The position numbers and the translations under genes are program-made. A model generated the notes under the pieces. That model worked only from the letters and a program-made list of their open reading frames with translations, did not search any database and had not been told where the DNA came from. This document shows positions 1 through 9,396 of a stretch of 64,000 nucleotides of DNA, piece after piece. Numbering within the stretch: the stretch's first letter is position 1; each line of letters opens with the position of its first letter. The stretch spans positions 2,852,001 to 2,916,000 of the forward strand of contig NZ_CP058907.1 of the NCBI RefSeq assembly GCF_013415845.1, given 5' to 3'. Origin of the DNA: Rhodopseudomonas palustris (lineage in GTDB: Bacteria; Pseudomonadota; Alphaproteobacteria; Rhizobiales; Xanthobacteraceae).

Positions 1-1
1 G

Positions 2-40
2 AAGATGGTATTCTGGAACCGAGATTCGCGTTCCGTATGA
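2..40 (+). CDS. C-terminal end of a probable antitoxin (partial)
   Basis: An open frame enters from the left edge and ends at a TGA at 38-40. It encodes about 12 residues ending in Asp-Ser-Arg-Ser-Val. The stop overlaps the ATG of the PIN toxin in an ATGA arrangement, the usual coupling of antitoxin and toxin genes. Only the tail is visible, so the antitoxin family cannot be told. The assignment rests on position and overlap, not on sequence similarity. Confidence 0.4.
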   Translation, partial: KMVFWNRDSRSV

Positions 41-606
41 CCCTTTACCTCCTCGATACCAATGTGCTGTCGAACCTTTCCAAGCCTCGTCCTTCGCCAT
101 CGGTGTTGAACTGGTGTCATCGTCTGCGGCCACGAAACTGGTGCATCGCTCAGTGCACGATCATTGAGATCCGGAGGGGGATCAAGATCCTCGCTTTGAA
201 AGGCGAGCGAGCAAGGGCAGACGCTCTTAGCGACTGGTTCGATAACCTGATGGCGATGCGACCACGCATCATTGCACTCAACGACCACATCATCGATGTG
301 TTCACTGATCTATCATTAGTACCAGAGCTACAGAATGTGTTCGCGCCTAATCCGGGTAAGTATCCCGCTAGAGTTGGGCGTGACCTCGAAATTGCGGCGA
401 CTGCCATCGTTGTGAACGCGATAGTAGTGACTGTTAACGTCTCCGACTTCTTAGCGATTAACGATCACGTACGGTTGCCAGGACTGTTTAATCCCGACAC
501 GGACCAATGGCTTGTTCGCCCAAGGAGGCGGGAGACTGAAGCGGTCGGGGAGGAGGGGCATTGGGATATGCACCGACGTTTGAGTGCCAAAATTCTGAAG
601 CATTGA
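37..606 (+). CDS. vapC: VapC-like PIN-domain ribonuclease toxin
   Basis: This 189-residue protein is a PIN-domain toxin of the VapBC type, a Mg2+-dependent RNase that cleaves tRNA or other RNA when its antitoxin is lost. The four acidic positions expected of a PIN active site are visible: D7 in LLDTN, E44 in IIEIRRG, D116 in RDLEIAATA and D137 in NVSDF. The PIN fold covers about residues 1-145; the tail of about 45 residues is longer than usual. The ATG overlaps the stop of the upstream gene, so the pair is probably co-translated. The family call is firm; the target RNA is unknown. Confidence 0.85.
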   Translation: MTLYLLDTNVLSNLSKPRPSPSVLNWCHRLRPRNWCIAQCTIIEIRRGIKILALKGERARADALSDWFDNLMAMRPRIIALNDHIIDVFTDLSLVPELQNVFAPNPGKYPARVGRDLEIAATAIVVNAIVVTVNVSDFLAINDHVRLPGLFNPDTDQWLVRPRRRETEAVGEEGHWDMHRRLSAKILKH

Positions 607-1087
607 GTTGACCACTGAAAGGGCAAAGCAGACATTGCTGATGTCGCATCACGCCACCAAGTTTATGGTGCACGGCCTAGCGGTGTGCCCAGGCGACTAA
701 TTGCAGTGGCAAAGTGGCCGGAGCCGGCGTGTTCGACTACATCGAGCGGATTAAAACGACAAGGCGCCACTTGGTGCCTGCTATCTGATCTTATTGAAAT
801 CGAGCGACAGCTGGGATTTGTTTAACTGGACTTTCGCTCGATCCGGCAGCAGCTGAATGATGTGAGTCACAGGCGATGTTCTGTACATTTCTCAAACGGC
901 GCCGAGCGGCGTGGGAGCTGGCAGAACTGGACGCCGATGCTCTTATGGAGGGCTACGGTTGAAGGCCGCCATCAACACCGCTTTCCCGATCATCGCTGCG
1001 CCACCGTTGAAACGAAGCTCGGAAGTAGCTGCAGACGATGGCGTTTAGTGAAGTGGCGTTGATAGCATGGGCACCTCGGTCCGTCGA
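607..1087. other. Intergenic region without a supported gene
   Basis: About 480 bases between the PIN toxin and the ParA gene. Several short open frames occur, none with a convincing ribosome binding site plus recognisable protein. A 28-codon frame at 876-962 resembles the start of a small Arg-rich rhizobial protein but stops early and may be a relic. Confidence 0.5.
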
Positions 1088-1732
1088 TCATGCTTTGATG
1101 CGAGCCAACTCCTTGTCCACTAGGTCGCAAAGCTGCTGAATTTCGCGATCGGCGGCTTCGCCACGTGAGAAACTGGAGACGGATTCACCAACCGTAAAAG
1201 CCCGAAGATAGTCCGGTCGCATGCGAATGATCGGAGCCACCTGCTCGCCAAATGTCTCCAACTCATGTTCGATCTGATCTCCCTCAAGCAAATGGATATC
1301 GATCCGATTGGGGACGATAATTGCGGCAAGGGGCGCCTTACGTCGCCGCCGCACGGCGCCGATCACGCGAATCGTTTCATCGACCCCCTCTATGTCGAGA
1401 CCCGAAGCTGTGCACGGAACGAGCACGATGTCGGCGATCGCCACCGAAGCGCCCAATTGGCGCGCGCTAGGCGCTGTATCAATTATGATCGTATCGGCCG
1501 GTAAGCGCCGTATGTCCTGAGCCCAAATCTTGAGCGGGATCTGCTCCAGATTCATCTCGTAGACGGGGAATTCGAGATTATCCATCATCGCCCAGATCGA
1601 AGCCGAGCGCTGTGGGTCGCTGTCCACTAGCGCTACCTCGCGCTCTCGTCGGCTCAATTCACCGGCGATATTTATGGCGATTGTCGTCTTGCCGACACCA
1701 CCCTTCTGTTGCGCTACGACGATGATCGGCAT
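1088..1732 (-). CDS. ParA/MinD-family ATPase (orphan)
   Basis: A 214-residue ParA-type P-loop ATPase. The deviant Walker A motif KGGVGKTT with its signature lysine lies at residues 10-17 after the chosen start, followed by the A' motif VDSDPQ and the Walker B region IIIDTAP. Such ATPases position DNA, protein clusters or secretion machinery on the nucleoid or membrane. No parB or parS-like site is visible nearby, so a plasmid-type partition role is not supported. The frame stays open upstream to an ATG at 1804, but the extra 24 residues do not look like the family and ParA proteins normally begin just before the P-loop. It is transcribed away from the RTX gene; a link to type I secretion is speculation. 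Confidence 0.85.
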   Translation of the reverse strand: MPIIVVAQQKGGVGKTTIAINIAGELSRREREVALVDSDPQRSASIWAMMDNLEFPVYEMNLEQIPLKIWAQDIRRLPADTIIIDTAPSARQLGASVAIADIVLVPCTASGLDIEGVDETIRVIGAVRRRRKAPLAAIIVPNRIDIHLLEGDQIEHELETFGEQVAPIIRMRPDYLRAFTVGESVSSFSRGEAADREIQQLCDLVDKELARIKA

Positions 1733-2090
1733 TCCTACGCTTGACCTGAGTATATTCACAAAGTCATCAACAGTTAGACGTGTGGCGTAGTCACCTGATA
1801 CCATCGAGCAATGCAGTGTCGTCGTCCGGGGCGATGCGACTTATCGACGAGCAGTGCCATGTAGTTCCTCTATGTGTTTAATGCGAATGTTCGTATTTGC
1901 TCATCCGGCATTGGGTAGGTCGTTAGACCACATAGTAATCGGCGTACTTGCAATTCGGTCGCGAACATAATTGCTGATGGATCGGCTGCCAATATTGACA
2001 AAATGTTGCTGCGTTCGCTAACATTTTATTAACGGAGATTCCGTCGTGCGGCTGCTACGTGCCGTTCGCGTCGAGCGAAGGTATTGACTA
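1733..2090. other. Divergent intergenic region, ParA / RTX
   Basis: About 350 AT-richer bases between two divergent genes, so it should hold both promoters. The possible upstream extension of ParA lies at 1733-1804. Near the RTX start a purine-rich stretch (gcgaagg, 2075-2081) sits about 10 bases before the ATG at 2091. No clear operator was recognised. Confidence 0.4.
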
Positions 2091-3371
2091 ATGTATCTTA
2101 CCAAGACGGATTTGCACGATAACTACCTGGGTGGTCTGGATCAGGCGACCCGCGATGCTGTCATCAATCAATTGGTCGCCGACAGTGTCTATACGGGCGG
2201 CGTCGAAGACGGCACGAAAGCTTATGTGTACAACACAATTTTACCGCAGAATCCGCCTGGATCGGTTTTGCTTCTCCAGGGAAACCTGAACGTAGTCACC
2301 ACCGACAACCCGGTGTTGAGGGTGGTCGCGCTCGACAATTCAGCTCCCGGTGCTGACCTTGTTGTCAAAGGCTCGAATAGTGTTTTTGTCGCGCTCGGCA
2401 GTGGCGGCGACTCTGTAAGATTGAGGGGGACGGGCTCTGATACCGTCCTCGGAGGCTCGGGCAATGACACGATTGATGGAAGCCTGAATACGGGAGCCCA
2501 GAATCTGTCGGGCGGTGCAGGCAACGATAAGATTACCGCTGGATCCGGGAGCGCGACACTTATCGGTGGCGAGGGCAGTGACACGCTGATTGCCGGAAGC
2601 GGCGCTAACCAAAGGCTATATGGTGACTCAGGGGCGGACAGCCTTCTGGCAGGAGGCGGGGCTGGACAATCGCTTTATGGCGGCGATGGGAATGACACGT
2701 TGCGGGCTGGCAATGGGGCAGATCAGTTGCTCGATGGCGGCCTCGGTAACGACAGTCTCGTTGGGGGAACGGGTTTTGGCCAGTCAATCTACGGCGGTGA
2801 TGGCAATGATACGTTGCGGGCCGGCAATGGGGCAGATCAGTTGCTCGATGGCGGCCTCGGCAACGACAGTCTCGTTGGGGGAGCGGGCTTTGGCCAATCG
2901 ATCTACGGTGGCGGTGGCAACGACACGCTCCGGGCAGGTATCGGTGGAGCCCAGTATCTGAACGGTGGAGAGGGCGACAACGTCTTCTACGGTGGAGCTG
3001 GTGATACGCTGGTCGGCGGCGGCAGCGGCTCCAATACCTTTTATCTCGGGAACGGCGGAGGTGGCGCCGAGAGTATTCTTGGCGGCAGCGGTGCTGATAC
3101 GTTTTACGTCGATGCCGATATCACTGCCCCTGGGCAGAGCGGAGTGGAGACCATCAGCGGTGGCGCTGGAAATGACACGATTCGATTCTCAGGGCGGAGC
3201 TATGACGAGGATGTGTACGGTATCTCAACGGATCCCGCGACCGGAGTTACCACTCTGATCTTCAATGGCACCAATAATCCGGATGGATCGGTGAATCCGG
3301 GTGAGACCTTCACCATTACGGGTGTCGAGCAGCTGGTGTTCAGCGATGGGACGCGGAACATCTTGACCTGA
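2091..3371 (+). CDS. RTX-type calcium-binding secreted protein
   Basis: A 426-residue Gly/Asp-rich protein. From about residue 115 to 330 it carries many hemolysin-type nonapeptide repeats of the form GGxGxDxLx, which fold into a calcium-binding parallel beta-roll outside the cell. There is no N-terminal signal peptide. The C-terminus has the GVEQLVFSDGT pattern often seen before the uncleaved C-terminal signal of type I secretion substrates. The first 110 residues match no domain I recognise, and no enzyme domain is evident. The ABC exporter and HlyD adaptor immediately downstream on the same strand are the obvious export route. The protein could be an adhesin, biofilm or S-layer-like component. 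Confidence 0.85.
   Translation: MYLTKTDLHDNYLGGLDQATRDAVINQLVADSVYTGGVEDGTKAYVYNTILPQNPPGSVLLLQGNLNVVTTDNPVLRVVALDNSAPGADLVVKGSNSVFVALGSGGDSVRLRGTGSDTVLGGSGNDTIDGSLNTGAQNLSGGAGNDKITAGSGSATLIGGEGSDTLIAGSGANQRLYGDSGADSLLAGGGAGQSLYGGDGNDTLRAGNGADQLLDGGLGNDSLVGGTGFGQSIYGGDGNDTLRAGNGADQLLDGGLGNDSLVGGAGFGQSIYGGGGNDTLRAGIGGAQYLNGGEGDNVFYGGAGDTLVGGGSGSNTFYLGNGGGGAESILGGSGADTFYVDADITAPGQSGVETISGGAGNDTIRFSGRSYDEDVYGISTDPATGVTTLIFNGTNNPDGSVNPGETFTITGVEQLVFSDGTRNILT
2685..2912 (+). repeat. Tandem 114-bp duplication inside the RTX gene
   Basis: Two adjacent 114-bp units (38 codons each) encode near-identical blocks running from GNDTLRAGNG to GQSIYGG. They differ at only a few bases, mostly at third positions. 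A third, more diverged unit begins after them. Boundaries are approximate because the flanking nonapeptides are similar. The near identity points to recent duplication or gene conversion that lengthens the beta-roll. Confidence 0.8.
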
Positions 3372-3782
3372 TAATATTCGCGACGGCAGCAGAAGCCGCA
3401 TGCTGCGCAACTCGCGATGTCCCACCACCTCGTGGTAGTGCGTGCAACGAACGACACCGCAGTGGCGTTGGAGAATTGTGGAACGCATATTTTGCGATTG
3501 ATATCATCAGATGATCACGTCCGCACGCCTATTGATCAGCTGATCTCAGTGAAAATCTGCGCCGTGATCACATGCAGTAAGTTTCGATCAAGTTGAGGTG
3601 CTGATCCGTCGGAAGGGAGCCGCAGCTCGGAGAAACGAGAGGCTCGATTGGAGTCGTCAGTACGAAACTCTGGAGCAATCGTGCGCTTCGGCAGCGCGGC
3701 CTCCGGCTGCGGATGTGCCCGAATGCCTGGCTCCAGGCTGATGACCTGAAGAGCGGCAATTGCCGTCCCGCCCGGAGAAGCC
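3372..3782. other. Intergenic region between RTX gene and exporter
   Basis: About 410 bases with no supported gene. It contains a perfect 12-bp palindrome, GATCAGCTGATC at 3534-3545, in a stretch rich in GATC-type symmetry. No hairpin with a T-run was seen after the RTX gene. The exporter operon may therefore have its own promoter here. Confidence 0.4.
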
Positions 3783-6020
3783 ATGACCACGATTGGTAGC
3801 GATATCGATCCGATGATGAGCGACGGCCCGCAGGACTCCGCGCTCGCGTGTCTGGTGATCGTGGCTCGTCAACATGGTATCCATCTCACCACCTCGCAGC
3901 TTGTGCACGACAACGTATTGGACGGCAGCGAGGTGTCGACGAGCGATCTGGTTCGTTGCGCAGACGGTGCCGGCCTGACGGCAAAGTCCGTGGTGCTCGA
4001 TTGGGAGGGCTTGCAACACCTGAAGAAGGCCTTGCCCGCCATTGTCAGGCTGACCAATGGCGCCTGTATGGTGTTGCTACGGCTCGAAGGCGACGATGAG
4101 AGCCCCCGAGTCGTACTGCGCGATCCGAATGCTGGCGAGGATGCTCTCCTCACGGTCGACCGTTACAGGTTCGAGGATGCTGCAACGGGAGAGATTATCC
4201 TCGTCAAACGGAATTACGATATCGCAGACGAAGGACAGCCCTTCAGCATTGGTCTCATTACGGCGCTTATCTTCCGCGAGCGCCGGATTGCCCGCGATAT
4301 TGCGATCTGCGCTCTGATCCTCGGCCTTTTGGCACTGACGCCGATCATGTTCTGGCGGCTGATGTCCGACAAGGTCATCATCTACAAGGCCTACAACACC
4401 TATGCGGTGCTTTGTATGGCGCTTCTGGTTCTGACGATATTTGAGACCGCGTTCTACTACCTTCGGCAATCGATGGTGCACTTCCTGACGACCAGGCTGG
4501 ACGTCAAGCTATCGACCTACATGTTTGAAAAGGTACTGAACCTGCCGATGGACTATTTCGAGAGGACCGCGGTGGGCCTCGTCTCGCGCGACATGCGGGA
4601 GATCTTCAAGATCAGAACATTCCTCGTCGGCCAAATGTTTGGAACCATTCTGGATTCGACGATCCTCATTTTCTTTCTCCCGGTGATGTTCTTCTTCAGT
4701 CCGGTGATGAGCTTGACGGTGCTCGCCTTTGCCGCGGCGATGGTTGGAATCCTGGTTCTCATGCTCCCGGCTTATCGCAGGAAGTCGAACGCCGTCATCA
4801 AGGCGGAAGGCGAGCAGGGCGCATTTCTGATTCAGACCCTGAATGGCATCCGGACGGTCAAGTCGCTCGCGCTCGATGCGCGCCAGCGCCATCAATGGGA
4901 CGTTCTTGTGGCCAGAACCGCAAAGGCCCGGGTGGCGGAAGGTATGATGGGAACCCTGATCGCTACGATGATCAGGCCGCTGGAGCGGCTGGCCGTCAGT
5001 GTGCCTTACGCGCTCGGCGTCTATCTTGCGATGTCCAGCAACGATCCGATGGCGATTGGGTCGTTGTTCGCCTTCCTGATGCTGTCGCAGCGGGTGACCG
5101 CGCCGCTGATGCAGATGGCACAACTCAGCCAGCAATACGACGAAGCAAGGACTGCGGTTGCTGTTGTCGGAGGGCTTGTCAATCAGAGGCCCGAAGAAGG
5201 ACGGTCAGGACACGGCGTGCAGACACCACTGCGCGGCGAGGTCCAATTCTCCAACGTCGTGTTCAAGTACAAGGGAGCTGTCAGGCCGGCCCTGAACCAA
5301 GTTTCGTTCGAGATCCCGGTCGGGGGCACGCTGGGGGTCATGGGCAAAAGTGGATCCGGTAAGACAACAATTACCCGGTTGTTGCAGCGGTTGCATTCGG
5401 ACTACGAGGGGCTGATCAAAATCGACGGAATCGACGTCCGCGAGTACGACGTCGACCACTTGCGACGAAACATTGGCGTGGTTCTGCAGGAGAATTTCCT
5501 GTTTTCCGGCACGATCCGCGAGAACATCACGGCCGCCAAGCCAGACGCGACATTCGAAGATATCGTCCGCGCGGCGAGAATGGCGGGAGCCGAGGAATTT
5601 ATCGACAAGCTGCCGCGCGGCTACGAGACATTCATCTACGAGGGATCGCCGAACCTGTCCGGTGGTCAGCGTCAGCGGCTGGCGATCGCCCGCTCACTGA
5701 TAGCGGATCCGCCCATTCTCATTCTCGACGAAGCGACCAGTGCGCTCGACGCCGAGAGCGAGTCGATCGTGAACGAAAACATCTCCAGAATCGCTCATGG
5801 AAGGACGATGATCATCATTTCGCACCGGCTGTCCTCGCTGATCAAAGCTGATACGATCCTTGTCCTCGATCAGGGCCAGGTCAACGACCTCGGTCGACAC
5901 GAAGAGCTACTTGAGCGAAACGAGATCTACAGCGGGTTGTGGCATCAGCAGAACGGACACCTCGACGCGCGGCCACGGCTGCGTAGGTCGGAATTCAGGA
6001 GCCCGACCCTTGTCTCATGA
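3783..6020 (+). CDS. Type I secretion ABC transporter (HlyB-like)
   Basis: A 745-residue permease-ATPase of type I secretion. Residues 1-130 form a C39-peptidase-like domain in which the catalytic Cys position appears as Ser (QDSALACL) and the catalytic His is absent. It should therefore bind substrate without cleaving it, as in HlyB. Residues 160-450 hold about six membrane segments. The ATPase domain shows Walker A GKSGSGKTT at 521-529, the signature LSGGQRQR at 625-632 and Walker B ILILDE at 645-650 followed by ATSALDAES. It probably exports the RTX protein just upstream and perhaps other substrates in the window. It overlaps the adaptor gene by 11 bases. No TolC gene is present here. Confidence 0.92.
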   Translation: MTTIGSDIDPMMSDGPQDSALACLVIVARQHGIHLTTSQLVHDNVLDGSEVSTSDLVRCADGAGLTAKSVVLDWEGLQHLKKALPAIVRLTNGACMVLLRLEGDDESPRVVLRDPNAGEDALLTVDRYRFEDAATGEIILVKRNYDIADEGQPFSIGLITALIFRERRIARDIAICALILGLLALTPIMFWRLMSDKVIIYKAYNTYAVLCMALLVLTIFETAFYYLRQSMVHFLTTRLDVKLSTYMFEKVLNLPMDYFERTAVGLVSRDMREIFKIRTFLVGQMFGTILDSTILIFFLPVMFFFSPVMSLTVLAFAAAMVGILVLMLPAYRRKSNAVIKAEGEQGAFLIQTLNGIRTVKSLALDARQRHQWDVLVARTAKARVAEGMMGTLIATMIRPLERLAVSVPYALGVYLAMSSNDPMAIGSLFAFLMLSQRVTAPLMQMAQLSQQYDEARTAVAVVGGLVNQRPEEGRSGHGVQTPLRGEVQFSNVVFKYKGAVRPALNQVSFEIPVGGTLGVMGKSGSGKTTITRLLQRLHSDYEGLIKIDGIDVREYDVDHLRRNIGVVLQENFLFSGTIRENITAAKPDATFEDIVRAARMAGAEEFIDKLPRGYETFIYEGSPNLSGGQRQRLAIARSLIADPPILILDEATSALDAESESIVNENISRIAHGRTMIIISHRLSSLIKADTILVLDQGQVNDLGRHEELLERNEIYSGLWHQQNGHLDARPRLRRSEFRSPTLVS
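5997..6001 (+). promoter_or_regulatory. Ribosome binding site that sets the TTG start of the HlyD gene
   Basis: AGGAG lies 8 bases before the TTG at 6010 and inside the end of the ABC transporter gene. No suitable ATG or GTG exists in the adaptor frame near this point, so the site supports TTG initiation with translational coupling. Confidence 0.6.
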
Positions 6021-7365
6021 CTCGCAGAGCCAGCGTGCGCTGACGACGGTTCGGCAGTTTCAATCCGAAACCGACGCTATCCGCGAGGAGACCGAGCCCC
6101 TGGCGGCACGGATGACGATCTTCGTCCTCTCGGCGTTTCTAGTGGCCGGCCTGTTCTTGACGTTCGTCAGTAGTGTCGATCGGATGGTCACGAGCCAAGG
6201 TGGCAAGGTCGTGCCGGTCGGCCAAGTGAACGTGTTCCAGGCGCTGGATCCGTCGATCATCAAGAGCATCGATGTCCGTGAAGGTGACAAGGTCGAGAAA
6301 GGAAAGACCCTCGCGACGCTCGACCCGACCTTCGCTGTGGCGGAGGTCAAGCAGACCAAGCAGATGATCGCCAGTCTCGAGGCCCAGGTGATCCGCGATC
6401 AGACCGAACTCGATGGGAGTGTACTATCTTTTCCGGAAAGCTGGGACGACGATTTCAAGGTCTACGCCGGGCTCCAGAAGGTGTTGTACACGCAAAGAAT
6501 GGCGCAATACGCGGCGCAATTGTCGAGTTTCGACGCTAAGATGCGCCAGACCGAAGCGACGATCCTGCGACTCCAGAAGGACGACGAGCGGTATGGACAG
6601 CGGGACGAGATTGCACAGAAAATCGAAGGCATGCGGAGCTCCCTGGCGGCGAGCGGTTCAGGTTCACAGTTGAACCTTCTGTTATCCCAGGATGCACGGC
6701 TGGAGTTGCTACGAAACCTGGATAGCACGCACAACAGCCTGGTGGAGGCCCGGCATACACTGGAAACGATCGCAGCGGACAAGAATGCTTTTATCGAGCA
6801 ATGGAAAGCTCAGTTGAGCCAGGATCTCGTCGCGACCAGGAATAAATTAGACGACACGCGATCGTCCTACGAAAAGGCGCTGAAGCATCAGGACCTCGTA
6901 AGACTCAGCGCCATGGAGCCCTCTGTCGTTCTGACAATCGCCAAGCTTTCGGTTGGATCGGTGCTCAAGCAGGGCGATCCATTCATCACGCTAATGCCGC
7001 TGGATTCCCCCTTGGAGGCGGAAATCTCAATCTCATCCAGAGACATCGGCTTCGTGAGAGCTGGCGACCGGTGCGTGCTCAGTATTGATGCCTTCAACGC
7101 CGCCGAACACGGAACGGCAGAGGGTAAGGTCCGTTGGATCAGCGGTGGCGCGTTCACAACTGACCAGGACGGCAAGCCGGTGGATGCGTATTACAAGGCG
7201 CGTTGCTCGATTGACGAAACCAACTTCGTCGGAGTGCCGGCCAGTCTAAGGTTGATTCCCGGAATGACGCTGACCGCCGACATCAATGTTGGCCGGCGGT
7301 CGGTGGCGATGTACCTGTTGGCCGGTGTGATCCGCGGCGCCAGCACGTCGATGCGAGAGCCGTAA
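6010..7365 (+). CDS. HlyD-family type I secretion adaptor
   Basis: A 451-residue membrane fusion protein linking the inner-membrane exporter to a TolC-type outer membrane channel. One membrane segment lies at about residues 35-58. It is followed by a lipoyl-like beta hairpin (residues about 75-115, IKSIDVREGDKVEKGKTLATLDP), a long coiled coil (about 115-290), and the C-terminal beta-barrel with SVLKQGDPFITLMPLDSPL. The TTG start at 6010 is chosen because AGGAG sits 8 bases upstream; the open frame continues further up, but only inside the transporter gene. Co-transcription with the ABC transporter is clear from the overlap. Confidence 0.9.
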   Translation: MSHDSQSQRALTTVRQFQSETDAIREETEPLAARMTIFVLSAFLVAGLFLTFVSSVDRMVTSQGGKVVPVGQVNVFQALDPSIIKSIDVREGDKVEKGKTLATLDPTFAVAEVKQTKQMIASLEAQVIRDQTELDGSVLSFPESWDDDFKVYAGLQKVLYTQRMAQYAAQLSSFDAKMRQTEATILRLQKDDERYGQRDEIAQKIEGMRSSLAASGSGSQLNLLLSQDARLELLRNLDSTHNSLVEARHTLETIAADKNAFIEQWKAQLSQDLVATRNKLDDTRSSYEKALKHQDLVRLSAMEPSVVLTIAKLSVGSVLKQGDPFITLMPLDSPLEAEISISSRDIGFVRAGDRCVLSIDAFNAAEHGTAEGKVRWISGGAFTTDQDGKPVDAYYKARCSIDETNFVGVPASLRLIPGMTLTADINVGRRSVAMYLLAGVIRGASTSMREP

Positions 7366-7376
7366 ACGGGGATTTT

Positions 7377-9389
7377 GTGGTGGGGCTCGAGTCTCTGCGC
7401 TCCTGGCTCGGCCGGATTCGCCGCTACGGTCGGAAACGCCATCCGGAGTCGGTCGAGGCGCTGCGGCTTGCGGCGGAGGCTAGTGATGCCGGCGCGATGT
7501 TCCGCTTAGGCATGCTGTACCTCGGTGGGAAGGGCGTGATGCGCAGCATCGCCGATGGCGCGGTGTGGCTGGAGCGCGCTGCGGAGTGCGGCGTGGTCTC
7601 GGCTCAGTTTGAGCTCGGTATGATCTATCTCGAAGGGGCGAGGGCGCAGCCCTGGCCAGGCACTCCCGCGGCGTGGCGATCGGCGGCGGCGACGCGCAAT
7701 CCGGCGAGTACGACCGCGATCTGCGAGGTGCTGTTTCCAAACGGTCTCGAGGTTCAGCAGGATCTTTCCAAGGCGCTGCATTGGATCAGTCAAGCAGCGC
7801 AGGCCGGCCACGCGGAGGCACAACTTGCGCTCGGCAATATGTGCCGCTACGGCCGTGGCTGCGAGCAGGACCACGCCAAGGCGCAGGCATGGCTGCTACA
7901 TGCCGCAGGCCAGGGATTGTGCAGCGCCGAGTTTGCGCTGGGCGATATCTATTTCCAGGGACTGGGTGTTGAGCAGGATTGCGATCAGGCCGCTGGGTGG
8001 TACGAGCGCGCGGCGGACAAGGGCGATCCCCGGGCGCAGGTCGCGCTCGGTTTCCTGTATCTGACCGGCCGCGGTCGGCTCGAGGATCATGGCGCGGCGG
8101 CAGCGTTGTTTCTCAAGGCCGCGGCGCAGAACGAGGTCCGCGCATTGTATCACGTTGGCCTGCTATTCCAGGCGGGGGACGGCCTGCCGTTCGACATCGA
8201 CCGCGCCGAGACCTTCTTTAGGAGGGCGGCGAAGAAGGACCATCTACCGGCCATTCTGGCGCTTGCCGACCTGTATGCGCGTGGGCGGAACGTTCAGCCA
8301 AACTTGCGTGAAGCTGCCTATTGGTATCATCGAGCCGCCGAGCTCGGCGACGTCCAGGCGCAATATTTGACCGGGCGCTTCTTCGCGACGGGCACTGGCG
8401 CAGCGCCCAATTTACGTGAAGCCGCCAGATGGTTTCAGCGCGCTGCGGAGCACGGGCACGCCGCGGCGGCTTACAGCATCGCAATGATGTATCGCGAAGG
8501 CGCCGGCGTTGCGCAAGATATCTGCCGGGCGATTGACTGGTTTGAGCGATCGGCGGCAGCGGGCATCAGCGCTGCGCAGGTACAACTCGGGCGGCTGTAT
8601 TTGGCCGGCGAGGGAGTGGCGCGTGATTCGGTGCGCGGGGCCGACTGGCTTGAGCGGGCCGCGGCCGGCGGCGAGCCCGAGGCTTGTACCGCTCTTGCCC
8701 TGTTTCTGTTGCAGGCGGGTGACGGTACCGATTGGTCGCGCCCCCGTGAACTCCTGCAGGGTGCGGTCGAGAAGGGGCATGCCGCCGCGGCAATGCTGCT
8801 CGGCGATGTGTATTTCGGCAAATTCAAAGTCCCAGTCGATCATGCCAGCGGCCTCGGGTGGTACCGCAAGGCAGCCGATGCAGGGCATGCGGACGCGCAG
8901 TTTGCGATCGGAATGGCGCATCTGCGCGACGGCGGCGCGCGCGACCAGGCCGAGGCGGCGGCGTCCTGGATCGAGAAGGCGGCGCTTGGGAACCACGCCG
9001 ACGCGCAGTTTCAGCTGGCGGTGATGTACTGCACTGGGCAGGGCGTGTTTCAGGATCTGCCGCGGGCGGTCGCGTGGTACGAGCGCGCCGCCGAGCTTGG
9101 CCATGTCGTTGCTCAGTTCAATCTTGCCGTGATGTTGAACAAGGGGCAGGGCTGCGATCCGGACCCGGTGAAGGCGATCGGCTGGATGGAGATGGCAGCC
9201 GAGCGCGGCATGCCGGAAGCGCAGGTAGCGCTTGGCGATCTGCTGCGCGCCGGGCGTGGTCGGACGGTCGATGTTGGCGGTGCCAGGCATTGGTACCAGG
9301 AGGCGGTCCGCCAGGGGAGCGACGTCGCTAAGGCGCGGCTTGAGGCGATTGGGGTGGTCGGGCGCGTGGTCGAACCGGATCCCGAATGA
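7377..9389 (+). CDS. Large Sel1-repeat (TPR-like) protein
   Basis: A 670-residue protein built almost wholly of about 16 Sel1-type repeats of roughly 36 residues, with the recurring pattern A-x2-LG-x-(L/M)Y-x2-G-x-G-V and A-x2-W(Y/F)-x-(R/K)AA. These alpha-solenoids serve as protein-binding scaffolds. There is no evident signal peptide or membrane segment. The start is GTG at 7377, with GGGGA at 7368-7372 upstream; a second GTG follows at once. It begins 11 bases after the HlyD stop, so it belongs to the secretion operon and may be a cytoplasmic chaperone or assembly factor for it. The repeat family is certain; the role is inferred. Confidence 0.85.
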   Translation: MVGLESLRSWLGRIRRYGRKRHPESVEALRLAAEASDAGAMFRLGMLYLGGKGVMRSIADGAVWLERAAECGVVSAQFELGMIYLEGARAQPWPGTPAAWRSAAATRNPASTTAICEVLFPNGLEVQQDLSKALHWISQAAQAGHAEAQLALGNMCRYGRGCEQDHAKAQAWLLHAAGQGLCSAEFALGDIYFQGLGVEQDCDQAAGWYERAADKGDPRAQVALGFLYLTGRGRLEDHGAAAALFLKAAAQNEVRALYHVGLLFQAGDGLPFDIDRAETFFRRAAKKDHLPAILALADLYARGRNVQPNLREAAYWYHRAAELGDVQAQYLTGRFFATGTGAAPNLREAARWFQRAAEHGHAAAAYSIAMMYREGAGVAQDICRAIDWFERSAAAGISAAQVQLGRLYLAGEGVARDSVRGADWLERAAAGGEPEACTALALFLLQAGDGTDWSRPRELLQGAVEKGHAAAAMLLGDVYFGKFKVPVDHASGLGWYRKAADAGHADAQFAIGMAHLRDGGARDQAEAAASWIEKAALGNHADAQFQLAVMYCTGQGVFQDLPRAVAWYERAAELGHVVAQFNLAVMLNKGQGCDPDPVKAIGWMEMAAERGMPEAQVALGDLLRAGRGRTVDVGGARHWYQEAVRQGSDVAKARLEAIGVVGRVVEPDPE

Positions 9390-9396
9390 AGTGGCG

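Noticed and set aside
876..962. 28-codon frame with an Arg-rich start
   Set aside because: It resembles the start of a small rhizobial protein but ends early, lacks a good ribosome binding site and cannot be supported as a gene.
3534..3545. Palindrome GATCAGCTGATC
   Set aside because: It is perfect but short and made of GATC units; no regulator or context supports a function.
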